28,674 nt of DNA, taken from JBNKWA01 sp050299555. Lineage in GTDB: Bacteria; Pseudomonadota; Alphaproteobacteria; Rhodobacterales; Rhodobacteraceae. Location: the NCBI GenBank assembly GCA_050299555.1, contig JBNKWA010000038.1, positions 1 to 28,674 of the forward strand. The letters are read 5' to 3'. Below are positions 1 through 8,003 of the stretch, in pieces. The notes below the pieces were generated by a model that worked only from the letters and a program-made list of their open reading frames with translations, had not been told where the DNA came from and did no database searches. The stretch's first letter is position 1; every line of letters starts with the position of its first letter. The position numbers and the translations under genes are program-made.

Positions 1-1086
1 GTCGCCCTCGCGCCCGGCGGCGATCGCCGCCGCCACCGCGTCGGCCGCGTGGCGGCCCGAATGCATGGCGTTGTGGTTGCCCTTGATCCGCGGCACGTTG
101 ACCAGCCCGGCCGAGCAGCCCAAGAGCGCCCCACCCGGAAAGGCGACCTTGGGAATCGACTGCCAGCCGCCCTCGCTGATCGCCCGGGCGCCATAGGCGA
201 CGCGCTTGCCGCCCTCCAGCACCTTGGCGATCTCGGGATGGTGCTTGAAGCGCTGGAACTCCGCATAGGGGTAAAGGTACGGGTTGGCGTAGTTGAGGTG
301 CACCACGAAGCCGATGAACACCTGGTTGTTCTCGGCATGGTACATGAACGACCCGCCGCCGGCGTTCCGACCCAGCGGCCAGCCCATGGTGTGGGTCACC
401 TGCCCCGGGCGGTGGTTCTCGGGGCTGACCTCCCAGATCTCCTTCATGCCGAGGCCGTATTTCTGCGGCTCGGCATCGCGGGCGAGGTCGTATTTGGTGA
501 TCACCTGCTTGGACAGCGACCCGCGCACGCCCTCGGCCAAAAGCACGTACTTGCCGTGCAGCTCCATTCCCGGCTCATAGCTCGGCCCCGGGGTGCCGTC
601 CTCGTTCAGCCCGAACTCGCCGGCGACGACGCCCATCAGCCGCCCGTCCTCGCCCCAGACCGGCGCCGAGGCGGCCATGCCGGGGAAGATCTCCACCCCC
701 AGCGCCTCGGCCTGCTCGGCCAGCCAGCGGCAGACATTGCCCATCGAGACGATGTAGCAGCCATGGTTCGACATCAGCGGCGGCATCGGCCAGTTGGGGA
801 TGCGCAGGCTGCCTGCCGGGCCGAGCATCAGGAAACGGTCCTGGGTAACCTCGGTCTTGATCGGCGCCCCCTTGTCGCGCCAGTCGGGGATCAGCGCATC
901 GAGGCCCGACGGGTCGAGCACCGCGCCCGACAGGATGTGCGCGCCCACCTCCGAGCCCTTTTCCAGCACCACGACCGCCAGGTCCGGGTCGATCTGCTTC
1001 AGCCGGATCGCCGCTGACAGCCCGGCCGGGCCGGCGCCGACGATCACCACGTCATAAGGCATCGATTCGCGGGCTGTTTCGGTCAT
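1..1086 (-). CDS. Electron transfer flavoprotein-ubiquinone oxidoreductase, 3' end outside window
   Basis: This enzyme passes electrons from reduced ETF, loaded by acyl-CoA and amino-acid dehydrogenases, to ubiquinone at the inner membrane. The window holds the first 362 codons; the family is about 550 residues, so the C-terminal part with the 4Fe-4S ferredoxin-like domain lies beyond base 1. The N-terminus shows the FAD-binding motif VVIVGAGPAGLSAA (glycines 17, 19 and 22). Further along are LEKGSEVGAHILSGAVLD, GMKEIWEV and THTMGWPL, all typical of ETF-QO. The ATG at 1086 follows a GGGGGAG ribosome binding site five to six bases away and begins MTETARESMPYDVV. Identification is firm; only the missing 3' end limits it. 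The neighbouring PAP2 gene is 178 bases upstream on the same strand and has no obvious functional link. Confidence 0.95.
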   Translation of the reverse strand, partial: MTETARESMPYDVVIVGAGPAGLSAAIRLKQIDPDLAVVVLEKGSEVGAHILSGAVLDPSGLDALIPDWRDKGAPIKTEVTQDRFLMLGPAGSLRIPNWPMPPLMSNHGCYIVSMGNVCRWLAEQAEALGVEIFPGMAASAPVWGEDGRLMGVVAGEFGLNEDGTPGPSYEPGMELHGKYVLLAEGVRGSLSKQVITKYDLARDAEPQKYGLGMKEIWEVSPENHRPGQVTHTMGWPLGRNAGGGSFMYHAENNQVFIGFVVHLNYANPYLYPYAEFQRFKHHPEIAKVLEGGKRVAYGARAISEGGWQSIPKVAFPGGALLGCSAGLVNVPRIKGNHNAMHSGRHAADAVAAAIAAGREGD

Positions 1087-1264
1087 CGCTCCCCCGATCG
1101 GCTGGGCGGCTGGGTGCCGCTGCGGATCAACGGGGCTTGCTAACCCAGCGGCTTCGGGCGGTCAACGTCGCGGGCGGGCAGGGCCGCGCAACTCAGATGC
1201 TGCCCAGCCCCAAGGCCAGCACCGCAAGCGTGCCCTGAACGGCGATCCCCACCTGCCACCGCAA

Positions 1265-2293
1265 CTAAAAAGCCGCGCGTGCCCGGAGCCAGTCCCGCAC
1301 TGGCCGGTGACCGGTGGTGCCTGCCCGATGGGGTGCCTGGTGCTGCGTCGCCACGCCCGATCCGAACCGCCTTGTGGCCCACCAGGCCAGTGCGACGCCC
1401 AGGATCGAGACATAGCCATCCAGGGCGTAATGCAGCCCGGTGTAGACCGACAGGAACTGCACCGCGGCGCACCACAAGGCCGCGGGCACAGCCAGCCAGC
1501 GCGCCCGGTCGAAGCAATAGAAGGCTGCCAGGGCGGCAATTGCCACATGCACGCTGGGGAAGGCCGAGATGCCATAGCCGAAGCCGCGCATGTTCGTCAC
1601 ATAGCCGGTCCAGAGGTCGTTCTGGATGGCGCCGAGTTGGCTGCGGGTGACGCCGCTGGCGTCGAGCTGGGCCATCATCTCGGCGAAACGCGCACCGCCC
1701 AGCAGGCGGTCGTAGAACACCGGTCCGACCGAAGCGCCTGCCATGGCCGCCAGGTTGCCGAGGCCGAGCCAGCAGAAGAAGAACAACAGCAGATAACGGC
1801 CGATGCGGGGCCCGTCATCGTCGAACAGCGCCAGAAGCAGCGGAAACAGCGCCGCCGGAATGATCCAGATCTGGTAGTAGATCAGGTGCGTGGTGGCCGG
1901 ATCGACCGGACCGGGCAGCCGGTGCGCCAGCAGCCAGGGGTCGATGCCGCCCTGCAGCACTCGGTCGGTCCAGGCCAGCGCCGGATCGGCCCAGAAGGGC
2001 ACGATGTCCGGAATGCCTGTCTTGATGATCAGAAACGCGTGGTGGAACATGCTCAGCCCCACCAGGGCCAGCGCCGCGACCTTGAGCCTGTCGATCAGCG
2101 GTGTGCGCCCGAGCCAGTGATACAGCAGCGCCAGGGGTACCAGCAGCGGCACCAGGTTGACGATGCCCGGCACCGACATCGGGACCCGTGTCAGGCGCTC
2201 GTACAGCGTGGCCGCTCCCGCGTCCTGAAACACGACGGCCACGAACGCCGCAGCCAATAGATACAAGCACGAGGCAACGGCGAACCGCCGCAT
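1265..2293 (-). CDS. PAP2-superfamily integral membrane phosphatase/transferase (IPC synthase-like)
   Basis: A 342-residue multi-pass membrane protein with several hydrophobic segments across its length. Near the C-terminus it carries PAP2 active-site motifs: SAFPSVH (residues 243-249, catalytic His 249) and GLHYALDGY (His 288, Asp 292). This layout, with the two motifs after about five membrane spans, resembles the PAP2_3 branch that includes inositol phosphorylceramide synthases, so a lipid phosphate phosphatase or phosphotransferase acting at the periplasmic face is likely; the substrate cannot be read from sequence. The ATG at 2293 is chosen because a GGAAG lies about 11 bases upstream and the membrane protein begins there; the frame is open to 2386. 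The tail after residue 313 is hydrophilic and unlike the rest. It is divergent from greA. Confidence 0.75.
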   Translation of the reverse strand: MRRFAVASCLYLLAAAFVAVVFQDAGAATLYERLTRVPMSVPGIVNLVPLLVPLALLYHWLGRTPLIDRLKVAALALVGLSMFHHAFLIIKTGIPDIVPFWADPALAWTDRVLQGGIDPWLLAHRLPGPVDPATTHLIYYQIWIIPAALFPLLLALFDDDGPRIGRYLLLFFFCWLGLGNLAAMAGASVGPVFYDRLLGGARFAEMMAQLDASGVTRSQLGAIQNDLWTGYVTNMRGFGYGISAFPSVHVAIAALAAFYCFDRARWLAVPAALWCAAVQFLSVYTGLHYALDGYVSILGVALAWWATRRFGSGVATQHQAPHRAGTTGHRPVRDWLRARAAF

Positions 2294-2379
2294 CGCCGCG
2301 ATCGCTTCCAATCCCTCTCGCGCACCGGCGGCGCCCTGTCGGCGATCCGCCTCCGCGCGCCAACTTGCGCGTCCGCTTC

Positions 2380-2405
2380 TTGACAATTGCCATTCAAGCT
2401 ATAAT
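2380..2405 (+). promoter_or_regulatory. Promoter-like boxes and leader hairpin ahead of greA
   Basis: TTGACA (2380-2385) and TATAAT (2400-2405) are both perfect sigma70-type hexamers but are separated by only 14 bases instead of 16-18. An alternative -35, TTCTTG at 2377-2382, gives a 17-base spacer. The likely 5' end of the transcript carries a small hairpin, TCGGG-TTCT-CCCGA (2410-2423). No strong ribosome binding site is seen before the greA ATG. Seen in sequence; activity is inferred. Confidence 0.5.
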
Positions 2406-2455
2406 GCGGTCGGGTTCTCCCGACATGCGCAGACAGACTAGGGCCAGATCCCGCG

Positions 2456-2926
2456 ATGGACAAGATACCCTTGACGAAGGCCGGATTCACCCGGCTCGAC
2501 GCCGAACTGAAAAAGCTGAAGTCCAAGGACCGCCCGGCGGTGATCCGGGCGATTGCCGAGGCGCGCGAGCATGGCGACCTCAGCGAGAACGCCGAGTATC
2601 ACGCCGCCCGCGAGCAGCAGAGCCACATCGAGGGTCGCATCCGCGAGCTCGAGGCGCTGATGGCGCGGGCCGACGTGATCGACACCTCGCGGCTCTCGGG
2701 CACCGTCAAGTTCGGCGCCACCGTGACCCTGGTGGACGAGGACACCGACGAGGAGAAGACCTATCAGCTCGTCGGCGAGTACGAGGCCAGCGTCGAGGCC
2801 GGACGGCTCAACATCGCCTCGCCGCTGGCCCGTGCGCTGATCGGCAAGGAAGAGGGCGATTCCATCGACGTGCCGACCCCGGGCGGCGGCAAGAGCTACG
2901 AGATCCTGAACATCCGCTACCTCTGA
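2456..2926 (+). CDS. greA: Transcription elongation factor GreA
   Basis: GreA rescues backtracked RNA polymerase by stimulating cleavage of the 3' end of the nascent RNA. The 156-residue protein is full length (the family is about 157-158). Residues 1-75 form the antiparallel coiled coil with the acidic tip motif HGDLSENAEYHAAREQQ, which places Asp and Glu near the polymerase active site; residues 80-156 form the FKBP-like C-terminal domain ending in a strand typical of the family. The start is fixed by the conserved N-terminus MDKIPLTKAGFTRL. It stands alone on the plus strand and converges with an MFS permease gene, with only six bases between the two stop codons, so the two transcripts must overlap at their 3' ends or share terminator sequence. 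Confidence 0.97.
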   Translation: MDKIPLTKAGFTRLDAELKKLKSKDRPAVIRAIAEAREHGDLSENAEYHAAREQQSHIEGRIRELEALMARADVIDTSRLSGTVKFGATVTLVDEDTDEEKTYQLVGEYEASVEAGRLNIASPLARALIGKEEGDSIDVPTPGGGKSYEILNIRYL

Positions 2927-2932
2927 GGCGGC

Positions 2933-4093
2933 TCAGACGGCCAGCCTGGCGCCGTGCCAGATCCGCGCCAGCAGGGCCAGCAGCGCCAGCGCCACCAGCG
3001 CCATCCCGGCGCCAATGCCGTAGGTGAGCCCGCCCCAGTGCGGATAGGTCAGCGCCGACAGGCCGATGGTCAGCGCCATCAGGCCGCCGGCGAAAAGCCC
3101 TGCCACCGCACCCTGGGCGGTGCCGCCATAGCGGTCCGGCACCGCCGCGGCGATGAACGCCATCATGCCCAGGTGGCCGATGGTGAACGTCACCGCATGG
3201 GTGGCCTGCAACAGCCACAGCGCCGGCCCCAGCGGATCGGTCATCATCGCCGCCCAGCGCAGAACCGACACCGCCGTCGCCAGCACCACCGCCCCGATGG
3301 CTCCGAGGCGTTCCACCAGTCGCGCACCGATGGTCGCCATCATCACGATCTCGGCCAGGACGCCCAGCGCCCACAGGGCGCCGATGGTGCCCTCGTCCAG
3401 GCCCAGCGCCCGCCAGTGGATCGAGGCATAGGCAAGATAGACCCCGCCGCTGGCCATATAGGCGGCCATGGCCAGGGCGAACACCAGAAAGACCGGATTG
3501 CCCACCAGCCGCCCGATCTCGGCCAGGCTCGGCGGTGGCCCCCCCGCATCGGTGCCGCCGCCCGGGTGGTCGCGGCCCAGAAGCCCGGCACCGGCCAGGA
3601 ACACCACGATCCAGAACAGCGCCGCATTAGCGCCGTAACGTGCCACCATCGCCCCGCAGACGAGATTGGCGACCAGGAACGCCAGCGATCCCACCGACCG
3701 GGGCAGGGCGTAACCGAAGCGGTAGCGCTGCGCCGCGCCGACACCCAGCGCCTCGCCAAGCGGCGCCAGCCCCGCCAGCACCGCCGCCGTCAGAACCGTC
3801 GCAGCCATCAGCACCACGGTCTGCCCGATCATCAGATGCGCCAGGAACAGCGCCGCGCCGGCCAGCCCCAGCAGAAAGGTCATCCGCCGCCGCATGCCCA
3901 GCCGGTCGGCCAGGGCCGGGAACGCCAGCCCGGTCACCACCCGCATCGCCATCCCGATCATGGTGAACAGCCCGACCTCGCCGGCGCTAAGCCCCCAGTC
4001 CTGCAGCCACACCGGCCAGAACGGCCCATAGGCGCCGATGGCGCCATAGAACGCGGCATAGAAAAGCGCGGTATGCAGGCGCGGCGACAACAA
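2933..4093 (-). CDS. MFS permease (MFS_1-like, HcaT/nucleoside symporter-like branch)
   Basis: A 386-residue protein with about twelve hydrophobic segments and no large soluble domain, the length and layout of the major facilitator superfamily. The N-terminus (LFYAAFYGAIGAYGPFWPVW) and the loop ADRLGMRRRM between helices 2 and 3 match the MFS_1-like group that includes 3-phenylpropionate (HcaT) and nucleoside permeases. The substrate is unknown. The only start codons available in frame are TTG at 4093 or 4090, without a clear ribosome binding site; this suggests translation coupled to the moeA fusion gene, whose stop lies 26 bases upstream. It may be the last gene of the molybdenum cofactor operon, but transport of molybdate is not implied by the family. 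Confidence 0.8.
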   Translation of the reverse strand: MLSPRLHTALFYAAFYGAIGAYGPFWPVWLQDWGLSAGEVGLFTMIGMAMRVVTGLAFPALADRLGMRRRMTFLLGLAGAALFLAHLMIGQTVVLMAATVLTAAVLAGLAPLGEALGVGAAQRYRFGYALPRSVGSLAFLVANLVCGAMVARYGANAALFWIVVFLAGAGLLGRDHPGGGTDAGGPPPSLAEIGRLVGNPVFLVFALAMAAYMASGGVYLAYASIHWRALGLDEGTIGALWALGVLAEIVMMATIGARLVERLGAIGAVVLATAVSVLRWAAMMTDPLGPALWLLQATHAVTFTIGHLGMMAFIAAAVPDRYGGTAQGAVAGLFAGGLMALTIGLSALTYPHWGGLTYGIGAGMALVALALLALLARIWHGARLAV

Positions 4094-4119
4094 GGCAGAT
4101 ACCCGGATGACAGGGGGTG

Positions 4120-6195
4120 TCAGAGGCCGAACGCAGTGTAAGGCAGGTAGCGCACCGGATGCCCGGGCGCAATCTCGGCGGCCGCCTCGGGCAGCTCCAC
4201 CAGCCCCTCGGCCCAGGCCAGGCCCGAAATGCGCCCCGAGCCCTCCGAGCGGAACACCTCGGCCCCACCCTCGGGCGTCAGCCGGGCGCGCAGGTATTCC
4301 CGGCGCCCCGCCTTCTTGGCCTTGGAGAACGCCGCCGGCACGGTGAAGCCCACCGGCTCGCGCCAGCCCGCGCCGGCCATGGCGAAAAGCGCCGGCCGGG
4401 CAAAGATCAGCGCGCAGACGAACGCCGCCACCGGGTTGCCCGGCAGGCCGAACAGCGGCGTCTGCCGCCAGAAGCCCAGTGCCAGCGGCCGCCCCGGCTT
4501 GACCGCGATGCGCCAGCTCGTCACCCGCCCCCGCGCCGCCAGGATCCGCGACAGATGGTCCTCGTCCCCGGCCGATGCGCCGCCCGAGGTCAGGACCGCA
4601 TCCGCCGCCTCCGCGCCCCGGTCCAGCGCCCGGGCCAGCACCGCTTCCTCGTCCGCCGCATGGCCAAGGTCCACCGGCACCATGCCCCAGCGGGCGATCA
4701 GGTCCAGCAGCATCGGCCGGTTGGCGTCCCAGATCTGGTGCGGCGCTGCGGGCCCCTCGGCGATCACCTCGTCGCCGGTCGAGAGCACGCCCACCCTGAG
4801 CGGCCGCCGCACCGCCACCTCGGCAACCCCGGTCGCCGCCAGAAGCGCCAGGTCGGGCGGCCGCAGCACATGGCCCGCCGGCAGGAGAGGCACGCCCGCA
4901 TCCACATCCTCGCCGGCGCGGCGGGTATTGGCGCCCTTCTTCAGCCCGCGGCCGAAGGCGACATGCCCCCCCGCAACGGTTGCGTCCTCGTCCAGCAGCA
5001 CCGTGTCGACGCCCGGCGGCAGGATCGCCCCGGTCAGGATGCGGATCGCGCGCCCGACCGGCACCTCGCCCGCGAACGGCCCGCCGGCAGCGGCGCGGCC
5101 CTCCATGACCGGCAGCCGGTACGGGCCATCGCCGGCAAGTGCCGCATGGGCGAACCCCCAGCCATCCACCGCCGAATTGGCGGTCGGCGGATTGGCGCGC
5201 TGCGCCACGGGCAACGCGGCCAGTATGCGCCCCGATGCCCCGCCGACGCGGACCGTCTCGACCTCGGTCACGCAGGTGATGCTCTTCTCAAGCCGCGTCA
5301 GCGCGGTCTGCACCGGCACCCAGTCCACCCCCGGCGGCAGCGCAAAGCAGTCGTTCCTCAGCACCGGCGCCGCGGCCAGCGCCGGACTTGTCCCGCCGCC
5401 CGGCAACACGCCCAGGATCCAGCCTTCCTCGGGCGCCTCGACCGCCAGCATCTCGGCCAGCGCATCGTCCGGCAGCGCCGCCAGCCGCTCGGCCACCACG
5501 CGCACCTGCTCGCGGTCCGGGATCGGGTCCGAGGTGCTCCGGGGCGGGACGATCAGCGAGGGCCAGATTTCCACCAGCGCGACGGGCTTGTCCAAGGGCT
5601 CGAACGGCCACACCGCCACCTGCCCGGCAAAGCGCCGCCTGAGCCGCGCCAGCACCGGCAGCCCGGTCAGCACCTGAGAGCCGACCGCACCGGCGCCGGC
5701 CAGCTGCCAGCAGGTAAAGGCGCCGTCGGCCAGTGCCTCCACCGCGCGCCGCTCGGCAAGGCGCGGATCGCGCCCGGCCTTCTGCCGCGCCAACCCCGGC
5801 ACCTCGCGCTTCAGCCCGTTGCCCCAGAACGGCCCGCGCCCGCCGGTCAGCGCCAGGTTGATCTCGCCGGCCAGGTCGAAGCGATTGTTCTGTGTGGGGG
5901 AATCCTCGATCCTGGAGTCCAGCCAGTCCCACAGCCGCAGCGGATCGGCAGCGCCGCAGACCGCCGCGGCAAAGCCCGCAGGATAGCCGAAGGGAAAGTC
6001 GAAGCCGACCATCACCCGCCGTCCGGCGGCCAGTTCCTGGGCGATCGCCGCCTCCAGCGCCGCTTCGGCGACCTGACGGTTGCGCAGATAGACCGGCTCG
6101 CTGCCGGCCGATGCCAGCCAGATCGCATCCTTCTTCGGCGCCGCCCCGGTGTCGTTCCCGCCCGACCAGTCCACCATGATGAAACGGTCGAACAT
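4120..6195 (-). CDS. moeA: DUF429-like RNase H-fold domain fused to molybdopterin molybdenumtransferase MoeA
   Basis: A 691-residue fusion. Residues 283-691 are a complete MoeA, which inserts molybdate into adenylylated molybdopterin: PPTANSAVDGWGFAH (336-350), ILTGAILPPGVDTVLLDED (386-404), VLSTGDEV (470-477), LTSGGASAGDEDHL (535-548), AVKPGRPLALG (564-574) and LFGLPGNPVAAF (581-592) are all in place. Residues 1-280 form a separate domain beginning FIMVDWSG (5-12), with VGFDFPFGYP (63-72), FWGNGLKREVPG and WPFEPL (196-201). These acidic strand ends resemble RNase H-like DUF429 proteins, which occur as separate genes near Mo-cofactor genes in relatives. The join is near base 5355. The start at 6195 lies two bases after the mobB stop, so the genes are co-translated. 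The N-terminal activity is unknown. Confidence 0.88.
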   Translation of the reverse strand: MFDRFIMVDWSGGNDTGAAPKKDAIWLASAGSEPVYLRNRQVAEAALEAAIAQELAAGRRVMVGFDFPFGYPAGFAAAVCGAADPLRLWDWLDSRIEDSPTQNNRFDLAGEINLALTGGRGPFWGNGLKREVPGLARQKAGRDPRLAERRAVEALADGAFTCWQLAGAGAVGSQVLTGLPVLARLRRRFAGQVAVWPFEPLDKPVALVEIWPSLIVPPRSTSDPIPDREQVRVVAERLAALPDDALAEMLAVEAPEEGWILGVLPGGGTSPALAAAPVLRNDCFALPPGVDWVPVQTALTRLEKSITCVTEVETVRVGGASGRILAALPVAQRANPPTANSAVDGWGFAHAALAGDGPYRLPVMEGRAAAGGPFAGEVPVGRAIRILTGAILPPGVDTVLLDEDATVAGGHVAFGRGLKKGANTRRAGEDVDAGVPLLPAGHVLRPPDLALLAATGVAEVAVRRPLRVGVLSTGDEVIAEGPAAPHQIWDANRPMLLDLIARWGMVPVDLGHAADEEAVLARALDRGAEAADAVLTSGGASAGDEDHLSRILAARGRVTSWRIAVKPGRPLALGFWRQTPLFGLPGNPVAAFVCALIFARPALFAMAGAGWREPVGFTVPAAFSKAKKAGRREYLRARLTPEGGAEVFRSEGSGRISGLAWAEGLVELPEAAAEIAPGHPVRYLPYTAFGL

Positions 6196-6197
6196 CG

Positions 6198-6695
6198 CTA
6201 CAGGCCCATTTCGCCCCTGATGAAGGCGGCGATCCCGTCGATGTCGTCGCGGGCATAAAGCGGCACGGTGATCCCCGACACCGCGGCGTCGGTGGCCAGC
6301 GCCCGGACGGTCGAGTTGCCGGCTGCAATCGGCGGCCGGCCGCGGGCGTCGTCGTAGACCTCGATCTTCGGGTGTGGACCGGCCTTGTGCCCTTCGACCA
6401 GCACCAGATCGGCCGGCGACAGCCGCGCCAGCAGGTCATCCAGTGTCGGCTCGCCTTCTTCGGGCAACAGCCTGTGCACCAGCGCCCAGCGCTGGCCGTT
6501 CGACACCAGCACCTCGGCGGCGCCGGCGGCCCAGTGGCGATAGCTGTCCTTGCCCGGCCGGTCGAGCTCGAGATTGTGATGCGCGCGCTTGATGGTGGCC
6601 AGCCGCAGGCCGTCGGCGGCAAACCGGCCGATCAGCCGTTCGATCAGCGTGGTCTTGCCGGCATTCCGCCAGCCGGTGACGCCAAAGACCTTCAT
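6198..6695 (-). CDS. mobB: Molybdopterin-guanine dinucleotide biosynthesis adapter MobB
   Basis: MobB is a small GTP-binding protein that assists MobA in attaching GMP to molybdopterin. The 165-residue product has the Walker A loop GWRNAGKTTL at residues 8-17, the family signature KRAHHNLELDRPGKDSYRHW with its conserved Asp, Lys, Asp and Ser, and the Walker B-like segment LVLVEGHK. Length is typical for single-domain MobB (about 165-175). The ATG at 6695 overlaps the mobA stop codon in an ATGA, showing translational coupling, and the stop is two bases before the moeA fusion. It is a confident call; the exact biochemical role of MobB is not fully settled in any species. Confidence 0.93.
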   Translation of the reverse strand: MKVFGVTGWRNAGKTTLIERLIGRFAADGLRLATIKRAHHNLELDRPGKDSYRHWAAGAAEVLVSNGQRWALVHRLLPEEGEPTLDDLLARLSPADLVLVEGHKAGPHPKIEVYDDARGRPPIAAGNSTVRALATDAAVSGITVPLYARDDIDGIAAFIRGEMGL

Positions 6696-7342
6696 GATTC
6701 CACCAGTCCGGGCGCCATGGCTCGCGCCGCAGCGAGGTCCTCCGGCGTGTTGACGTTGAAGAACGGGTCGACTTCGTCCACCGCAAACACCGCCGTTGCG
6801 GCGCCGTGGCGGTCGGTCCACTGGACAACCTTGCGGACACCCTCGGCCAGGGCACCGCGCAGATCGTCGCGCAGCGCCACCGGCCACAGGCCGAAGGTCG
6901 GGTGGCGCGCCGCCCCCCGTTCCGGATCGCGTTTCGGGTCGCTTTCCGGGTTAGGTGTGCCGGCAAGGGCGATGGGCAGGCCCTCGGCCTCGGCCGCCGA
7001 CTGCAGCCGCGCCACCAGATCGCGTGGCAGAAAGGGCGTATCCCCCGCGGCGGTGACGATCCACGCCGCGCCCTGCTCCGCCGCCCAGTCGAGCCCTGAA
7101 AGCACCCCCGCCAGCGGGCCGGGATGGCCCTCGACCGTGTCGGCGATCACCGGCAGGCCAAACTCCTTCAGTCGTGCCGGATCGCCGTTGGCGTTGATCG
7201 CCAGCCCTCCGGTCTGCGGGGCCAGCCGTTCGATCACATGGGCCAGGATCGGCCGGTCCCCGAGGCTCAGCAGGCCCTTGTCGCCACCGCCCATCCGGGT
7301 GGCACGACCGCCGGCCAGGATGACGCCGAGCGGGGCGGTCAT
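6692..7342 (-). CDS. mobA: Molybdenum cofactor guanylyltransferase MobA
   Basis: MobA transfers GMP from GTP to molybdopterin, giving the MGD cofactor used by DMSO-reductase family enzymes such as formate dehydrogenase. The 216-residue protein opens with the nucleotidyltransferase signature LAGGRATRMGGGDKGLL (residues 9-25), followed by GHPGPLAGVLSGL and the metal-binding AAGDTPFLP (98-106), and ends with FFNVNTPEDL, all hallmarks of MobA. A low-complexity insert around residues 130-145, rich in Pro, Arg and Asp, sits in a surface loop. It is cotranscribed with mobB and moeA (overlapping ends) and lies 105 bases downstream of the YcxB-family gene. Confidence 0.95.
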   Translation of the reverse strand: MTAPLGVILAGGRATRMGGGDKGLLSLGDRPILAHVIERLAPQTGGLAINANGDPARLKEFGLPVIADTVEGHPGPLAGVLSGLDWAAEQGAAWIVTAAGDTPFLPRDLVARLQSAAEAEGLPIALAGTPNPESDPKRDPERGAARHPTFGLWPVALRDDLRGALAEGVRKVVQWTDRHGAATAVFAVDEVDPFFNVNTPEDLAAARAMAPGLVES

Positions 7343-7447
7343 GCGGCGTGCCTCCGGCCTTCGACCGTCTGCCCCAGGGCCCCGCCGGAAAGCGGCAACC
7401 GCGCGGCAAGGATCACGCGCCGGATCGCGGCCTCCGGGTGCCCGCCT

Positions 7448-7996
7448 TCAGCCGACACTCCGCCATTCCTCGATGCGCTTGGCGACCTCGGCCGTCTCCA
7501 TGCCGTCCACAGCGCCCGACGGCACCGGGATGAAGTCGCGGTTGTCCAGCCTCAGCCCCAGGCCCAGCGGCGTCTCGATCACGCCCGAGACCGACGCCCA
7601 GCGGATCTGCTCGGCCCGCCCCGGCGCATCGGTGCTGATGCCGCCCGAGCCGATCTCCACCACCACCGGCCCGGCCCGATAGGCGGTCCCCTCGCGGTCG
7701 CGCTGGGCGACCAGGTCGCGATACTGCGAGACGAAGATCACCACCAGATAGGCGCCCGCCAGCCCCAGCGTGATGCCGGCCCAGAGGACCGCCGCGACCG
7801 TCACCGGCAGGCCCGGGTCGATGGCCGCGAAATACGGATCGTAGTGCCGCAGCACCAGCCGGGTGACGAAATAGAGCACGACCAGAAGGACCGCGATCGC
7901 CACCATCTCGCTCAGCGACCGCCACTGCCCGTGCACCTGCTTGCCGATCCGCTGCACGACCACGTCGCCCGGATCGTAACTGTACCTCAGGGTCAC
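7448..7996 (-). CDS. YcxB-family membrane protein
   Basis: A 182-residue protein of unknown function. It starts VTLRYSYDPGDVVV, as YcxB proteins do, and then has two membrane segments (VAIAVLLVVLYFVTRLVL and a second one about twenty residues on, AAVLWAGITLGLAGAYLVVI). The C-terminal soluble part, VVVEIGSGGISTDAPGRAE then IRWASVSGVIETPLGL, and the closing IPVPSGAVDG match the YcxB-like domain. The GTG at 7996 is chosen because a GAGG lies seven to ten bases before it and the fdhD stop TGA is 7 bases upstream; the open frame to 8098 overlaps fdhD and has no family support. Its place between fdhD and mobA suggests cotranscription with Mo-cofactor genes, but no functional link is known. Confidence 0.7.
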   Translation of the reverse strand: MTLRYSYDPGDVVVQRIGKQVHGQWRSLSEMVAIAVLLVVLYFVTRLVLRHYDPYFAAIDPGLPVTVAAVLWAGITLGLAGAYLVVIFVSQYRDLVAQRDREGTAYRAGPVVVEIGSGGISTDAPGRAEQIRWASVSGVIETPLGLGLRLDNRDFIPVPSGAVDGMETAEVAKRIEEWRSVG

Positions 7997-8003
7997 TTCC
8001 GCC

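Noticed and set aside
4117..6258. A 713-codon open frame on the plus strand across the moeA fusion gene
   Set aside because: It is antisense to a gene with clear MoeA motifs, is rich in Arg, Pro, His and Gln and has no domain; a high-GC codon bias artefact.
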